DNA from: Shewanella gelidii
GTDB lineage: Bacteria; Pseudomonadota; Gammaproteobacteria; Enterobacterales; Shewanellaceae
DNA length: 64,000 nt
Reading direction: 5' to 3'
Assembly (NCBI RefSeq): GCF_014647855.1
Contig: NZ_BMPZ01000001.1
Coordinates: 496,001 to 560,000 of the forward strand
Shown here: one piece after another, positions 10,310 through 19,647 of the stretch
How positions within the stretch are numbered: position 1 is the first letter of the stretch
Layout: every line of letters begins with the position of its first letter
Made by a program: the position numbers and the translations under genes
Notes under the pieces: generated by a model
What the model was told of the DNA's origin: nothing
The model's input: only the letters and a program-made list of their open reading frames with translations
The model's database searches: none

Positions 10310-11430
10310 AGGTTACCCCTGAGGTTTAATCCAACAATCTTATTGAGGCTGCCGCAAACTCAGCATCAATAATTTAGCTTAACGTTTCATAATCAGTGGC
10401 GGCTGATTCTAGTTAAGGCCAAAAGCCAAATCAAACAGGTGAAAATCAGCACCATTTTTACTTTTGAGCATCAACCCAAAGCCTAGAAAACATAATTTTA
10501 CAAATTTAATACCCTTATAAAACAGCAACTTAAGCTATCAATAAATTAAGGTATTCGTGAAGTAACAACTCATAAAAAAAAGCAACTAAAACAATAAAAA
10601 ACAATAACTTAATCAACTACCTCCGATTAACGCCTTGCATTAGCTTTTACAAAACTCGATCTGACTCACGCTCACAGCGGTTTATTGAGACATATCTTAA
10701 AACCAACTCTGAATGCCAAGTTTTAATCCCCGTTTAAGCTCACGATGACCTTGCGTTCGTGATCTAGATAAACAAAGTACGATTTATTTATCAGATGCTC
10801 ACAAATTTAATCATTGGTTTACATTTGAAGACAAATTACAGGATTTTCTATGAAAAAATGCATAACTCGCGAGCGACCACCATCCCAAAAAACGCAAAAT
10901 CGCTCAAAAAACAACCTCTAAATATAACCTTATGATACAAAAAGATTTATTTTAGGGTTTTCAAAAATAGCGAGCCGTTAATTATCAAGCCCTAAATTAA
11001 TAAATAACAATCACATTTCTACGATATAACGATGACCACAAACACCCTGAGCATTGACCAATAATTACAAAGACACCCACCTTAATCGACATAAATTAAG
11101 CGTAGCCTAATAAACTAAAGCTGCAAAAACTTGGATCACAAACTGCATTCATCTACCAAGAAGCGCCAAAATTTCCGCCTAGGTTGTCCAAGTCCATTGC
11201 AACCAGTGACATCAATTTCTACACACCACCTCATGCCATAAACGAAAAAAACCTCAGCCACAAATTCCAATTTGGAATACATAAAGGCTTTACAGATCAA
11301 ATATATACAAGCCACTAAAAATACTGATACTTTGATAAATAATCGTTAAAGTTTATTGCAAGCAGAACGCTATATAAGAATGGCGCTTTAAAAGCTGGTT
11401 TTATTATTCACTTCAAACAAGGTCCTCATC
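10310..11430. other. 1.1-kb AT-rich intergenic spacer
   Basis: The spacer separates the divergent DUF3360 permease and CZB chemoreceptor genes. It is clearly richer in A and T than its neighbours, with A-tracts such as those around 10570-10610 and 10900-10960. I see no gene that can be supported. A 23-codon frame (ATG at 10850, preceded by AGGA) is too short to call. Promoters for both flanking genes must lie here. Confidence 0.5.
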
Positions 11431-12507
11431 ATGTTTTTTGGTCATCAACTCAAAATAGAAAATGCTGAACTCAAAAAGCAGCTCACTGAATCAGAGTCTC
11501 GCTATCAAGCACAAATTGATGCGCTGTCTTTGCAACTCGAAGAAGCATTGGAAGGCAAAAAAGATGCTGAAAGGGCTCAGAAGGAATATTCCAACGTGAT
11601 TGGCTGCCAGCTTCAAGGCGGTGAGATGCTTTCTTCAATCCGTGAGGGGCTCGCAGCAAGCGCTGAACAACTGATGGATGAAAAAAGCGCCTTAGCCAAA
11701 CTCGATGAAGTCTTTGATGAAACCCGCACCGCCATCAGCCGACTTGAATCTAGAGCCAAAAATATTAACGACCAAGCGGAACGAAATCTTGTTGCCGTTG
11801 GCGAATTAGATCAAACCACCTCTTCCATCAGCACTTTTGTTGCCGCGATTCAGGGCATTTCAGATCAAACCAACCTGCTTGCATTGAATGCCGCCATTGA
11901 AGCAGCAAGAGCTGGTGAAGCCGGTCGAGGATTTGCTGTCGTTGCTGACGAAGTAAGACAACTTGCAAGCAAGGCTCACGAAGCCAGTGGCCAGATCGAA
12001 TCGTTGGTAAAACAGATAATGCAACAAGCTCTAGCGATAAAAAATATCGTCGATGAAAATCAGCAAAGCGCAGAAGAAGTCGCTGCATCTTCTTCGCAAA
12101 TTGATCGCGTTGTAGAACAAGTACTCGATACCTCTCACCATATGCAAAGTGTAATCGAATCCGCTGCTACGAGCTCATTCTTAAATACAGTAAAACTGGA
12201 TCATGCGGTTTGGAAAAATAATATCTATAGCTTACTCGACGACAAACGCTTCAACGAAACAGTCAACACTCACACAGAATGCCGACTCGGTCAGTGGTAC
12301 TTCAAGGGCGATGGCGCCGAAAACTATTGCCAATATCCAGGCTATAGCAATATTGATGCACCACACAAGCTAGTCCATGATTCCGGACGCGCAGCGCTTG
12401 TTGCTGGTGGAAATACGGATATCAACGGCATGGTAAGACATTTAGAGGCGATGGAACAAGCGAGTGTTAGCGTGGTACGTAGCCTTGATGGACTCATTGC
12501 CAATTAA
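11431..12507 (+). CDS. Soluble methyl-accepting chemotaxis protein with C-terminal CZB domain
   Basis: A 358-residue chemoreceptor without a membrane segment, so it should act in the cytosol. An N-terminal coiled coil (residues 5-55) leads into the signalling domain, whose conserved hairpin tip reads [20 protein letters not shown] followed by [15 protein letters not shown]. The C-terminal 110 residues form a CZB zinc-binding domain: His in DHAVWKN, Cys in CRLGQWY, and two His in the PHKLVH pattern, which are the expected 3-His/1-Cys ligands. CZB receptors of the TlpD type sense oxidants such as HOCl or changes in zinc. It precedes the hybrid kinase genes, but 148 nt separate them. Confidence 0.9.
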   Translation: MFFGHQLKIENAELKKQLTESESRYQAQIDALSLQLEEALEGKKDAERAQKEYSNVIGCQLQGGEMLSSIREGLAASAEQLMDEKSALAKLDEVFDETRTAISRLESRAKNINDQAERNLVAVGELDQTTSSISTFVAAIQGISDQTNLLALNAAIEAARAGEAGRGFAVVADEVRQLASKAHEASGQIESLVKQIMQQALAIKNIVDENQQSAEEVAASSSQIDRVVEQVLDTSHHMQSVIESAATSSFLNTVKLDHAVWKNNIYSLLDDKRFNETVNTHTECRLGQWYFKGDGAENYCQYPGYSNIDAPHKLVHDSGRAALVAGGNTDINGMVRHLEAMEQASVSVVRSLDGLIAN

Positions 12508-12655
12508 TGGAAGGTGAGAAGCGCCCTCTCAAGCCATAGCGTCCAAAACAACGCCATGTTCATATCCAATGACTTCGAAAAATTTGTTGATTTAACTATG
12601 AATTTTTAGGCACAAACAACAAGAACAAGCTATTATTTGATAAGAAATATAGGTT

Positions 12656-15600
12656 ATGTGGAGTGTTGAATTGGACTCAAATGCACATCCGTTGGTGCAG
12701 GAATTGGCTGCGCCAGCTTTTGTAATTGCACAGGACGGCAAATGGCTGGGTGCAAATACAGCTTTTCAGCAAGACGACATACTGACACTTCACCAGCAAG
12801 CTCTTTGTGATTTCATTCGTCCTTATTTACAAGACTCCCACAAAAATATCACTTATACCTCAAGTGACCACAGAGTCAGCTTGTCACTCACGAAGCTAGT
12901 TAGCCATGAAACTCTCGTGAGTTGTCATCGATTAAAAAGACGTTCTAGCACGCCAGCGCTCCAAGAGGAACAAAGCTACTTCGTCATTCTTGATCCCCAA
13001 AACAAGGTGATTTGTAGTAGTCATCCGCAATTGACCGCGCAACAACCAGTGCAGGATCAAATGCTCAATATATTTGATGAAGAAGCAAACTCTCAAATAG
13101 AGCAACTGCTAGCACAACTGCCACAAACCATGTTTAGTGAACGAAATGTTTTGCATAAAGGTCAACAATTTGTTTTTAGCGCTGAGCCATTAGGGCTCGA
13201 TGAGATGGATATCATCCTATTATCTTGGCAGAATTCAGGCAGTGGATTTCAACCGATCTCAGGAATTAGTCAACGTTATCGCTATTTACTCAAGGCTGTG
13301 AATGGCCTCACCGACGGTCTTATTATTTGCGATAACCTCGGTAAAGTTGTCTTGCTCAACGAGCGTTTTCATACGTTATTCCCTTATACATCCGATAAAC
13401 AATATGCTGGCTGGTCGGTTCAATCTCTTGCCAAAATCTTGCTGAGTCAGGAGCTCAAAGATCACCCTCAAAAAGCACAAAAGTTGATTCACTGGATTGA
13501 CAGCAAATTTGAAAATAATGAGCCCCTCAGCTTTTCATTCAGAACCAAGGCCGGTCATTACCTCGAATATCGTGATCGCCTAACTGAGCAAAATGAACGG
13601 ATTGGATTGATTATTGATAACACGAAAACCACAATTCTCAATCAAAAGCTAGAAGACGCATTTGCAAAACTCAGCCGAGATAGCGAAGCAAAAAGCCAAT
13701 TTATGGCAGTGATGGGACATGAAATCCGCACACCACTCAATGCCATTATCGGTCTACTCGAGCTGAGCCTTGGCGAACCATCAAATAGAGAAAATCGAAA
13801 TTTACTCGTCGCACATCGCAGTGCAAAGCATTTACTGTCGTTACTCAACGATGTGCTTGAATTCACGCGTTTTGAATCCAGCAAAGTCAATCTCACCAAA
13901 AATCCAACGGATATTCGTCAGCTTTGTGAAGACGTATTAATAACCTTTGCAGCTCAGGCTGTACAACATGACTTCTGGCTGGACTTATACGTTGATCCCG
14001 AAGTGGCTAAAATTGTACTTTGTGACGATGTACGACTCACTCAGGTTCTGCATAACCTGATTAGTAATTCCCTTAAATTCAATACCCAAGACCAACCAAC
14101 CGTACTCATCGTTGTTGAAAAACTGGCCACTACGGGGAATCAGCAAACTTTGAAAATATCTGTTTTGGACAATGGTATTGGAATCTCTAAAAAGGAACAA
14201 AAACGGATTTTCAAAGGCTTTATGCAAGCTTCAGAAGAAACCCATCGCAAGTTCGGCGGTTCAGGGCTTGGTTTAAGTATCTGCCAGAAAATATGCCATT
14301 TAATGGGATCACAACTAGAAGTCATCAGTGAGGTTGGCGAAGGAGCCTGCTTGTTCTTTACCGCTGATTTCGAATGCGCAGATCAGGCGTTACCAGAAAA
14401 CTATAAAAGCCTCAGCAACTCATCCGTTGATTTTTATTGTAATCATGAAGGGTTCACCCATAGTTTAGATCGCTACGGACAAATGTTAGGTTTTAAAGTC
14501 GAATATGTCCCAAGCCCCGAGCTCATCCATATTTTAAAGCTCGATGCAGCCTTATTGATCGACTTCAATCAAAGTGACATCCCAAATAACCATCACTTTC
14601 ATGAGCATCTCAACCAGATGTCGCAAAAGAAAGCGAGCTTAGTCGGAACAGCAAATGTTCATCGGCAATCAGACATCGCCCAAATCAGCTTGATGCCATT
14701 AAAACTCAACCAAATTGCGAACCTCGTCAGCCGCACGGTTGAACAAAACGCCCCTTCACTCGAAACAGGTTCCCATTTGGCAGCCAAGGGCAATCAAGAT
14801 GATCTCTGGCATATTCAGCTACTGATTGTAGAAGACAATGAAGACAATATTTATCTATTTAAACAACAAATTAAAAGTATTGGCGTGCAAGCTGACTTCT
14901 GCTTAGATCCCATAGAAGCTCTCGAGTTATTCAAGAACAAACATTTTGATGTTGTCATTACAGATTACCAAATGCCCGGGTTAACTGGCGCAGAGCTCGC
15001 GAAAAAAATCCGTGATGATGAGGTAGAAAAATGCAAACAGCATAGCCAGATTTTTGTATTAACCGCAGACCGTTCAGACACTTGCTTACAAGCTTGTGAC
15101 GCAGCAGAAGTCGATCGCCTGCTGGCCAAGCCGCTATCTCTTGGCAAACTAAAAGAGTTGTTACAACAGATTAATATGCTATTCATTCAACCTTCGGAAC
15201 CCACATCTCCCAAGGCACCGACAAGTGAGCTTGATGCTGACACCAGCCTAGATGAACACTTTAAAGACCGAGATGATTTATTCCTTGACCCATTTGCAGA
15301 TGACGACGATGAGGCCAACGATATAGCGTGCGACGATGGTGTACACAATCAGCAGCCTGATAACCATGAGACACGAAATGCGACGGTTACCGACGTGGAA
15401 CACACCTCGAATATCGATGACAAAGATCCTAGCCAAGTCGAGGCTAGTGCCGTAAAAAACACCCCGCACCATCACGCTGATAACTCAGCATCTGGTGCCA
15501 CGAATACAAACGATGTTTGTGTTGATATTCAACAGATTTACGAATTTACAGGGGATGTTGATAACGATACGCTAATCGACTTAGTAGAGCAGTTTTTGCA

Positions 15601-15853
15601 AAACCTTGAAACTAGAGCTAAGTCACTGACTTTTGCGATGCAAGTTGCAGATTATGCCAAGGTAAGTAGTATTGCTCATTCAATTAAAAGTAGCGCATTA
15701 TACTTAGGTGCGAAGCCACTCAGCCAAGCTTGCCAAGCTTTGGAGCACGCAGCGAAATCTGCTGAAAATGAGCAACAAATCGAAGCAATTTGGCAAAATG
15801 TAGAGCGAGAGTTTGCACGAATGCGCACCTTCTTTAAGTCATGGAAGCCATAA
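12656..15853 (+). CDS. Hybrid sensor histidine kinase with receiver and Hpt domains
   Basis: A 1065-residue multi-step phosphorelay protein. Residues 1-190 are a divergent sensory region; residues 210-325 look like a PAS domain. The HisKA phosphoacceptor is His355 in MGHEIRTPLNAI, followed by the HATPase_c boxes SNSLKFN, DNGIGI and GGSGLGLSI. Residues around 587-690 resemble a receiver but lack the acidic pair. A full receiver follows with Asp770 in TDYQMPG. An acidic, low-complexity linker leads to an Hpt domain with His1008 in AHSIKSSA. No membrane helix is evident, so sensing is probably cytosolic. The next gene starts one base after its stop codon. Confidence 0.92.
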   Translation: MWSVELDSNAHPLVQELAAPAFVIAQDGKWLGANTAFQQDDILTLHQQALCDFIRPYLQDSHKNITYTSSDHRVSLSLTKLVSHETLVSCHRLKRRSSTPALQEEQSYFVILDPQNKVICSSHPQLTAQQPVQDQMLNIFDEEANSQIEQLLAQLPQTMFSERNVLHKGQQFVFSAEPLGLDEMDIILLSWQNSGSGFQPISGISQRYRYLLKAVNGLTDGLIICDNLGKVVLLNERFHTLFPYTSDKQYAGWSVQSLAKILLSQELKDHPQKAQKLIHWIDSKFENNEPLSFSFRTKAGHYLEYRDRLTEQNERIGLIIDNTKTTILNQKLEDAFAKLSRDSEAKSQFMAVMGHEIRTPLNAIIGLLELSLGEPSNRENRNLLVAHRSAKHLLSLLNDVLEFTRFESSKVNLTKNPTDIRQLCEDVLITFAAQAVQHDFWLDLYVDPEVAKIVLCDDVRLTQVLHNLISNSLKFNTQDQPTVLIVVEKLATTGNQQTLKISVLDNGIGISKKEQKRIFKGFMQASEETHRKFGGSGLGLSICQKICHLMGSQLEVISEVGEGACLFFTADFECADQALPENYKSLSNSSVDFYCNHEGFTHSLDRYGQMLGFKVEYVPSPELIHILKLDAALLIDFNQSDIPNNHHFHEHLNQMSQKKASLVGTANVHRQSDIAQISLMPLKLNQIANLVSRTVEQNAPSLETGSHLAAKGNQDDLWHIQLLIVEDNEDNIYLFKQQIKSIGVQADFCLDPIEALELFKNKHFDVVITDYQMPGLTGAELAKKIRDDEVEKCKQHSQIFVLTADRSDTCLQACDAAEVDRLLAKPLSLGKLKELLQQINMLFIQPSEPTSPKAPTSELDADTSLDEHFKDRDDLFLDPFADDDDEANDIACDDGVHNQQPDNHETRNATVTDVEHTSNIDDKDPSQVEASAVKNTPHHHADNSASGATNTNDVCVDIQQIYEFTGDVDNDTLIDLVEQFLQNLETRAKSLTFAMQVADYAKVSSIAHSIKSSALYLGAKPLSQACQALEHAAKSAENEQQIEAIWQNVEREFARMRTFFKSWKP

Positions 15854-15854
15854 A

Positions 15855-17093
15855 GTGAGCAGCAAATCAACAAGCCATATCACGCTATATACTGATGATA
15901 GAGATAACGATAAGTTGCTCATGAGCGTTTTGATCAGCCATTACGCAAAACTTAAAGTTGTATCTTCAATTGACAGTATTGGTCAGCAATTAAAAGACCC
16001 GGCTCCAAAAGTCATCATGGTCGCAGCCAGTACGTTCCAAGAAACAATTTCAATTTATTATCAAGCGCTAGATGCGGTTCATGATAAGCATCTTTGTGAA
16101 CACAGTATTGTTTCGCTTATTTCTAGACATGATGAGAAAGAGGCCTATCAAGCGTTCAGCAGTGGTCTTATTGATGACTACCTCGTCGCTAGGCCTTTAT
16201 ACGAATTACATCGCCCCATTGTCATTTGTAGTCATTTGTTAAAAGAACTGGGTTTAACCATGACCCAGAAAGATGGCTTAGATTTTGTCCACAGCCAAGA
16301 TTATTCTCCGGATGTTAAGTCAATTGTGACAAAGGGGCTTGTCCGTAAAAACACATTAAAACAAGAGTTTGAATCAAGTATTGATCAAATAGATAAAGCG
16401 CTAGATAAAGCCGCTGAGCGTATTCAAGCCAATCAAACTGTTCAACTCGATTTAAAGCGATTAGATGACACTCTCTCTGCAATTCGATCGGATGAAATCC
16501 GGCCAGAACTATTAAAGCTACAAAGCAAAGCAATTAACTTACTACAACAAGTGGTCTCCGACGTTGCAGAAGAGCATCAAGCGCCCGATCATGACACCAA
16601 AGGTCTTGAACAACAGCAAATTAAAAAGAAAAATCCAAATGAGCCTTCTTTCAATCGTTTACATAACACCACAATCTCTGAAGAAGAGATTGAAATTAGC
16701 ATAAAGCATATCCCGAAAGTTCTAATCGTTGAAGATGACAACATCAGTTTAAATCTAACTGTCATGCTGCTGAAACACTACAAAATAGATATAGACACCG
16801 CCGTCTCAGGTCGACGCGCATTCGCCTACTTAAACAGCCGTCAATATGACTTAGTCTTGATGGATATCAATTTGCCTGATACCAATGGCCTATATCTACT
16901 CAACCAGGTTGCCCATGGCACCGGACCCAACCGAGATACGCCAATTATTATGTTAACGGGTAATAAGAATAAAAATACGGTTAAGCAAGCCGTAGAAGAA
17001 GGTGCAAAAGGTTACATCATTAAACCACTCTATAAGGCAACGATGATCAAACTGTTTGAGAAATACAACTTACCGTTATTTGTTCAAAACTAG
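15855..17093 (+). CDS. Response regulator with pseudo-receiver and true receiver domain
   Basis: A 412-residue partner of the preceding kinase. The GTG start is chosen because it lies 1 nt after the kinase stop codon with GGAAG about 9 nt upstream; the longer TTG-started frame would run into the Hpt coding region. The C-terminal receiver is complete: acidic pair in IVEDDN, phosphoacceptor Asp337 in LMDINLP, Thr in MLTGN, and Lys in IIKPL. The N-terminal 130 residues have a receiver-like pattern with TDDRD, but Ala57/Ala58 replace the phospho-Asp and RPL replaces KPL, so this half is probably inactive. The middle is coiled-coil. No DNA-binding or enzymatic output is visible. Confidence 0.85.
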   Translation: MSSKSTSHITLYTDDRDNDKLLMSVLISHYAKLKVVSSIDSIGQQLKDPAPKVIMVAASTFQETISIYYQALDAVHDKHLCEHSIVSLISRHDEKEAYQAFSSGLIDDYLVARPLYELHRPIVICSHLLKELGLTMTQKDGLDFVHSQDYSPDVKSIVTKGLVRKNTLKQEFESSIDQIDKALDKAAERIQANQTVQLDLKRLDDTLSAIRSDEIRPELLKLQSKAINLLQQVVSDVAEEHQAPDHDTKGLEQQQIKKKNPNEPSFNRLHNTTISEEEIEISIKHIPKVLIVEDDNISLNLTVMLLKHYKIDIDTAVSGRRAFAYLNSRQYDLVLMDINLPDTNGLYLLNQVAHGTGPNRDTPIIMLTGNKNKNTVKQAVEEGAKGYIIKPLYKATMIKLFEKYNLPLFVQN

Positions 17094-17118
17094 CTTAAAA
17101 CTCATAATTAATAACAAA

Positions 17119-17847
17119 CTAACTAGAATGAGCAAAGGGCACATCAAGTGCCTGTAGTTCTTGTTGGGTTAGCCTGCGGCTTTGCCCTGGCTGTAGTCGC
17201 GGATCGAGCGTTAACGACCCGATTTGATGACGGTGTAATTCGACAACCGGATTTCTAAAGCGGCCAAACATACGCTTAATTTGATGATAACGACCTTCTC
17301 TTAACGTTACTTTTGCCCGATGACTGCCTACTATTTCCAGCTCAGCTGGCTTGGTTGTTATGCCTTCATAATCAAAATACATACCCTCAGCAAAAGCCTT
17401 TACATACTCAGAAGTAAGGGGGTTTGCCAAAGTAACCCAATATTCCTTGGTCACTTTGGCTTCGGGTAACATTAACGCTTCTGACCAGCGACTATCATTG
17501 GTTAGTAATAATAAACCTGAAGTATTCAAGTCTAGTCGGCCTACCAGATGCACTTGCTTCTTTAGCTGATCATCCAACAGATCAACAACACACGTGTGCT
17601 TGTCATCTTTTGTTGCGCTCACTACACCGGTTGGCTTATGTAGCATCACATAAATAGGAGAGATGCATTGCAGCACTTGTCCGTCACAAACGATATGAGA
17701 AAACTCATTGATAGGGAGCGCAATATCTTTAGCGGGATCACCATTAACGATGACTCGCCCCTGCGCAAGCAAAAGGCGTACATGTTTACGATTTATATGG
17801 AGAGCGACGCTAAGAAAGCGGTCGAGTCGGCCCCGTTTAGACTGCAC
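17119..17847 (-). CDS. RsuA/RluB-family rRNA pseudouridine synthase
   Basis: A 242-residue enzyme that isomerises a uridine in rRNA. It has an N-terminal S4 RNA-binding domain (residues 6-50, LDRFLSVALHINRKHVR) and a catalytic domain with the nucleophile Asp in GRLDLNTSGLLLLTND. The C-terminal REGRYHQIKRMFG block is the family signature. The GTG start has GGA about 9 nt upstream. It is less like E. coli RsuA than the synthase at 54.6 kb, so the target uridine is uncertain. It is convergent with the response regulator gene. Confidence 0.88.
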   Translation of the reverse strand: MQSKRGRLDRFLSVALHINRKHVRLLLAQGRVIVNGDPAKDIALPINEFSHIVCDGQVLQCISPIYVMLHKPTGVVSATKDDKHTCVVDLLDDQLKKQVHLVGRLDLNTSGLLLLTNDSRWSEALMLPEAKVTKEYWVTLANPLTSEYVKAFAEGMYFDYEGITTKPAELEIVGSHRAKVTLREGRYHQIKRMFGRFRNPVVELHRHQIGSLTLDPRLQPGQSRRLTQQELQALDVPFAHSS

Positions 17848-18015
17848 CTGTTTGTCCGTGATTCAGAAAGGGTTTCGTCAACGAACTATAGCATGAAGCT
17901 AGGCCATCACCATCTTCTCTTCTCGGCAAATGAAAGACCTCAAAGCAGTCGTATGGATGCAAAGCACACGACTGACAATAATGGCTTAATAAGCGATTCG
18001 AGTGCCAATGACTAA

Positions 18016-18141
18016 TTAATCTTGGAGAAAACTTGAGGATTGAAGAAATGACTGAATATCAACATCTGCACGAGATAATTGAGGAATAAGCGCGGCAGCG
18101 ACCAAAGCAACAACAACAGCAAAACGGACTTTACTTAACAT
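18016..18141 (-). CDS. Possible 41-residue secreted peptide
   Basis: A small frame I read directly from the minus strand. ATG at 18141 opens a peptide with a basic N-terminus (MLSKVR), about 16 hydrophobic residues rich in Val and Ala, and a plausible signal-peptidase site after SRA. The mature part would be about 16 residues, DVDIQSFLQSSSFLQD. The site before the start (AGTAAGA) is weak. A TTGACA -35-like element lies upstream on the same strand around 18215, but no clear -10 follows. No family is recognised. It sits in a 530-nt gap otherwise without genes. Confidence 0.38.
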   Translation of the reverse strand: MLSKVRFAVVVALVAAALIPQLSRADVDIQSFLQSSSFLQD

Positions 18142-18374
18142 CGATTCTTACTCTATTTTAATTCGTCATTTCTCGACCATAGCCAATTGAAATCTTTAAA
18201 TGAACCATCAACTGTCAAAGCTGTGACCTAGACAACATTGCCCCTTATAAGTGTTGATCAACCGCACACTAAAGGTTGATATCGCACTCCAACCAAACCA
18301 TTTTGTTCGTTTTTCATGATAAGCTAGCGCTTAACTCACATCATCGACGCTTCTGACAAGGTATATTTGCCGCC
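18142..18374. other. Intergenic region upstream of the HTH-ribokinase gene
   Basis: Together with 17848-18015 this makes up the gap around the small peptide frame. It should hold the divergent promoters of that frame and of the HTH-ribokinase gene. Plus-strand frames overlapping 17668-18015 are mainly antisense to the pseudouridine synthase and are not called. Confidence 0.4.
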
Positions 18375-19589
18375 ATGAACAAACTCAGCCGCAATGAAAG
18401 ACTAACTGTTATCTTAAAACTGCTTAGCGCGCATAAAGTTTTGTCAAATGCGCAACTAGCCAAGCTTATGCAGGTCACCCCAAAAACGATTCGTTGTGAT
18501 CTCGTCAAATTAGAGCAAGAGAAACAGGTCATTCGTACCCATGGTGGCGTTAAGCGTTCAGAGCAGTTTGACGCAGATAAGTACAGCCTAGATAGCCTTA
18601 TGGCTCAAATGGCGACCGATAGGATTGAGTCAGACATCATCCCACAAGGCTTCAATGATGATGGAGTTAACCAGATGAAAAACAAAGTCTTTATTTTGGG
18701 TTCTTTCAATGTAGACATTGTTGCAACCTTAGAGCGATTCCCCCAGCCGGGTGAGACGCTACACTCACTTGGAAGCACAATCGGCGCAGGCGGTAAAGGC
18801 GCTAATCAGGCCTATGCCGCAGCGAAAACGGGAGCGAGTGTCACCTTTATGACCAAGATTGGCAAAGACCAGTTTAGCCATTTCGCCAAAGAGCATCTCG
18901 CGAGCACGGGAATAGATAAAACCCTAATCATCGAGTCAGATGATAAACCAACTGGGAATGCGTTAATTTACGTCAGTGAACAAGGTGGCGAAAATATGAT
19001 TGCAGTCTATTCCGGCGCAAATACCTCAATTCAACACGAAGAAGTCGTGCAAGCTGAGCAGCATATATTGAGTGCTGATCTGTTTGTCACTCAACTCGAA
19101 AACAACATTGACGCTATTAAGCAAGCCATGATGCTGGCCCATCAACACGACGTAAAAGTTGTCTTGAACCCTGCGCCGTACCATGAACGAACGCCAGAGC
19201 TCATTCCCTTTGTGAACATGGTGACTCCCAATGAAACAGAAGCCTCTTTGATGTCGGGTATCGAAGTCACCGATTTAGCTACAGCAAAACAAGCCGCAAT
19301 TAAAATCAACCAGATGGGAGTTGAGACGGTCGTGATCACCCGAGGTTCACAGGGCGCACTGCTTTATGAAAACGACCGGTTCATGGAAGTCGGTGCAATA
19401 AAAAGTGCCGTTGTCGATACGACTGGAGCTGGTGATGCCTTTAATGGCGCACTGGCAGCACAGTTGGTAAAAGGCAACTCACTGCTTGATGCTGCAAAGT
19501 ATGCCAACGCATACGCATCACTTGCTGTAGAGCGAATTGGCGCAGCCAACATGCCTGATGCGAGCTTAGTAACGACGCGGTTGAACTAA
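18375..19589 (+). CDS. rbsK: DeoR-type HTH - ribokinase fusion
   Basis: A 404-residue PfkB-family sugar kinase with an added DNA-binding head. Residues 5-60 form a DeoR-type winged helix (LSNAQLAKLMQVTPKTIRCD and the THGGV signature). Residues 101-404 are a complete ribokinase: GSFNVDIV, GAGGKGANQAYAA, and the catalytic block DTTGAGDAFNGALA. Ribokinase phosphorylates ribose to ribose 5-phosphate. Met101 (18675) is preceded by GGAG with an 8-nt spacer and would start a 304-residue free ribokinase, close to the length of E. coli RbsK. It is convergent with a nucleoside hydrolase gene, which suggests ribose salvage from nucleosides. Confidence 0.9.
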   Translation: MNKLSRNERLTVILKLLSAHKVLSNAQLAKLMQVTPKTIRCDLVKLEQEKQVIRTHGGVKRSEQFDADKYSLDSLMAQMATDRIESDIIPQGFNDDGVNQMKNKVFILGSFNVDIVATLERFPQPGETLHSLGSTIGAGGKGANQAYAAAKTGASVTFMTKIGKDQFSHFAKEHLASTGIDKTLIIESDDKPTGNALIYVSEQGGENMIAVYSGANTSIQHEEVVQAEQHILSADLFVTQLENNIDAIKQAMMLAHQHDVKVVLNPAPYHERTPELIPFVNMVTPNETEASLMSGIEVTDLATAKQAAIKINQMGVETVVITRGSQGALLYENDRFMEVGAIKSAVVDTTGAGDAFNGALAAQLVKGNSLLDAAKYANAYASLAVERIGAANMPDASLVTTRLN

Positions 19590-19606
19590 AATAATTGCCA
19601 ACACGC

Positions 19607-19630
19607 AAAAGGCTCCAAATGGAGCCTTTT
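19607..19630. terminator. Bidirectional terminator between ribokinase and nucleoside hydrolase genes
   Basis: A perfect 10-bp stem (19607-19616 with 19621-19630) and a 4-nt loop, A-rich on the left and T-rich on the right, placed between two convergent genes. Confidence 0.88.
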
Positions 19631-19647
19631 CCACTAAATCACTTGAG

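Noticed and set aside
10850-10921. 23-codon frame with AGGA upstream in the AT-rich spacer
   Set aside because: Too short and basic to separate from chance in AT-rich DNA without conservation data.
17668-18015. Plus-strand frame over the start of the pseudouridine synthase gene
   Set aside because: Mostly antisense to a well-supported gene and without family resemblance.
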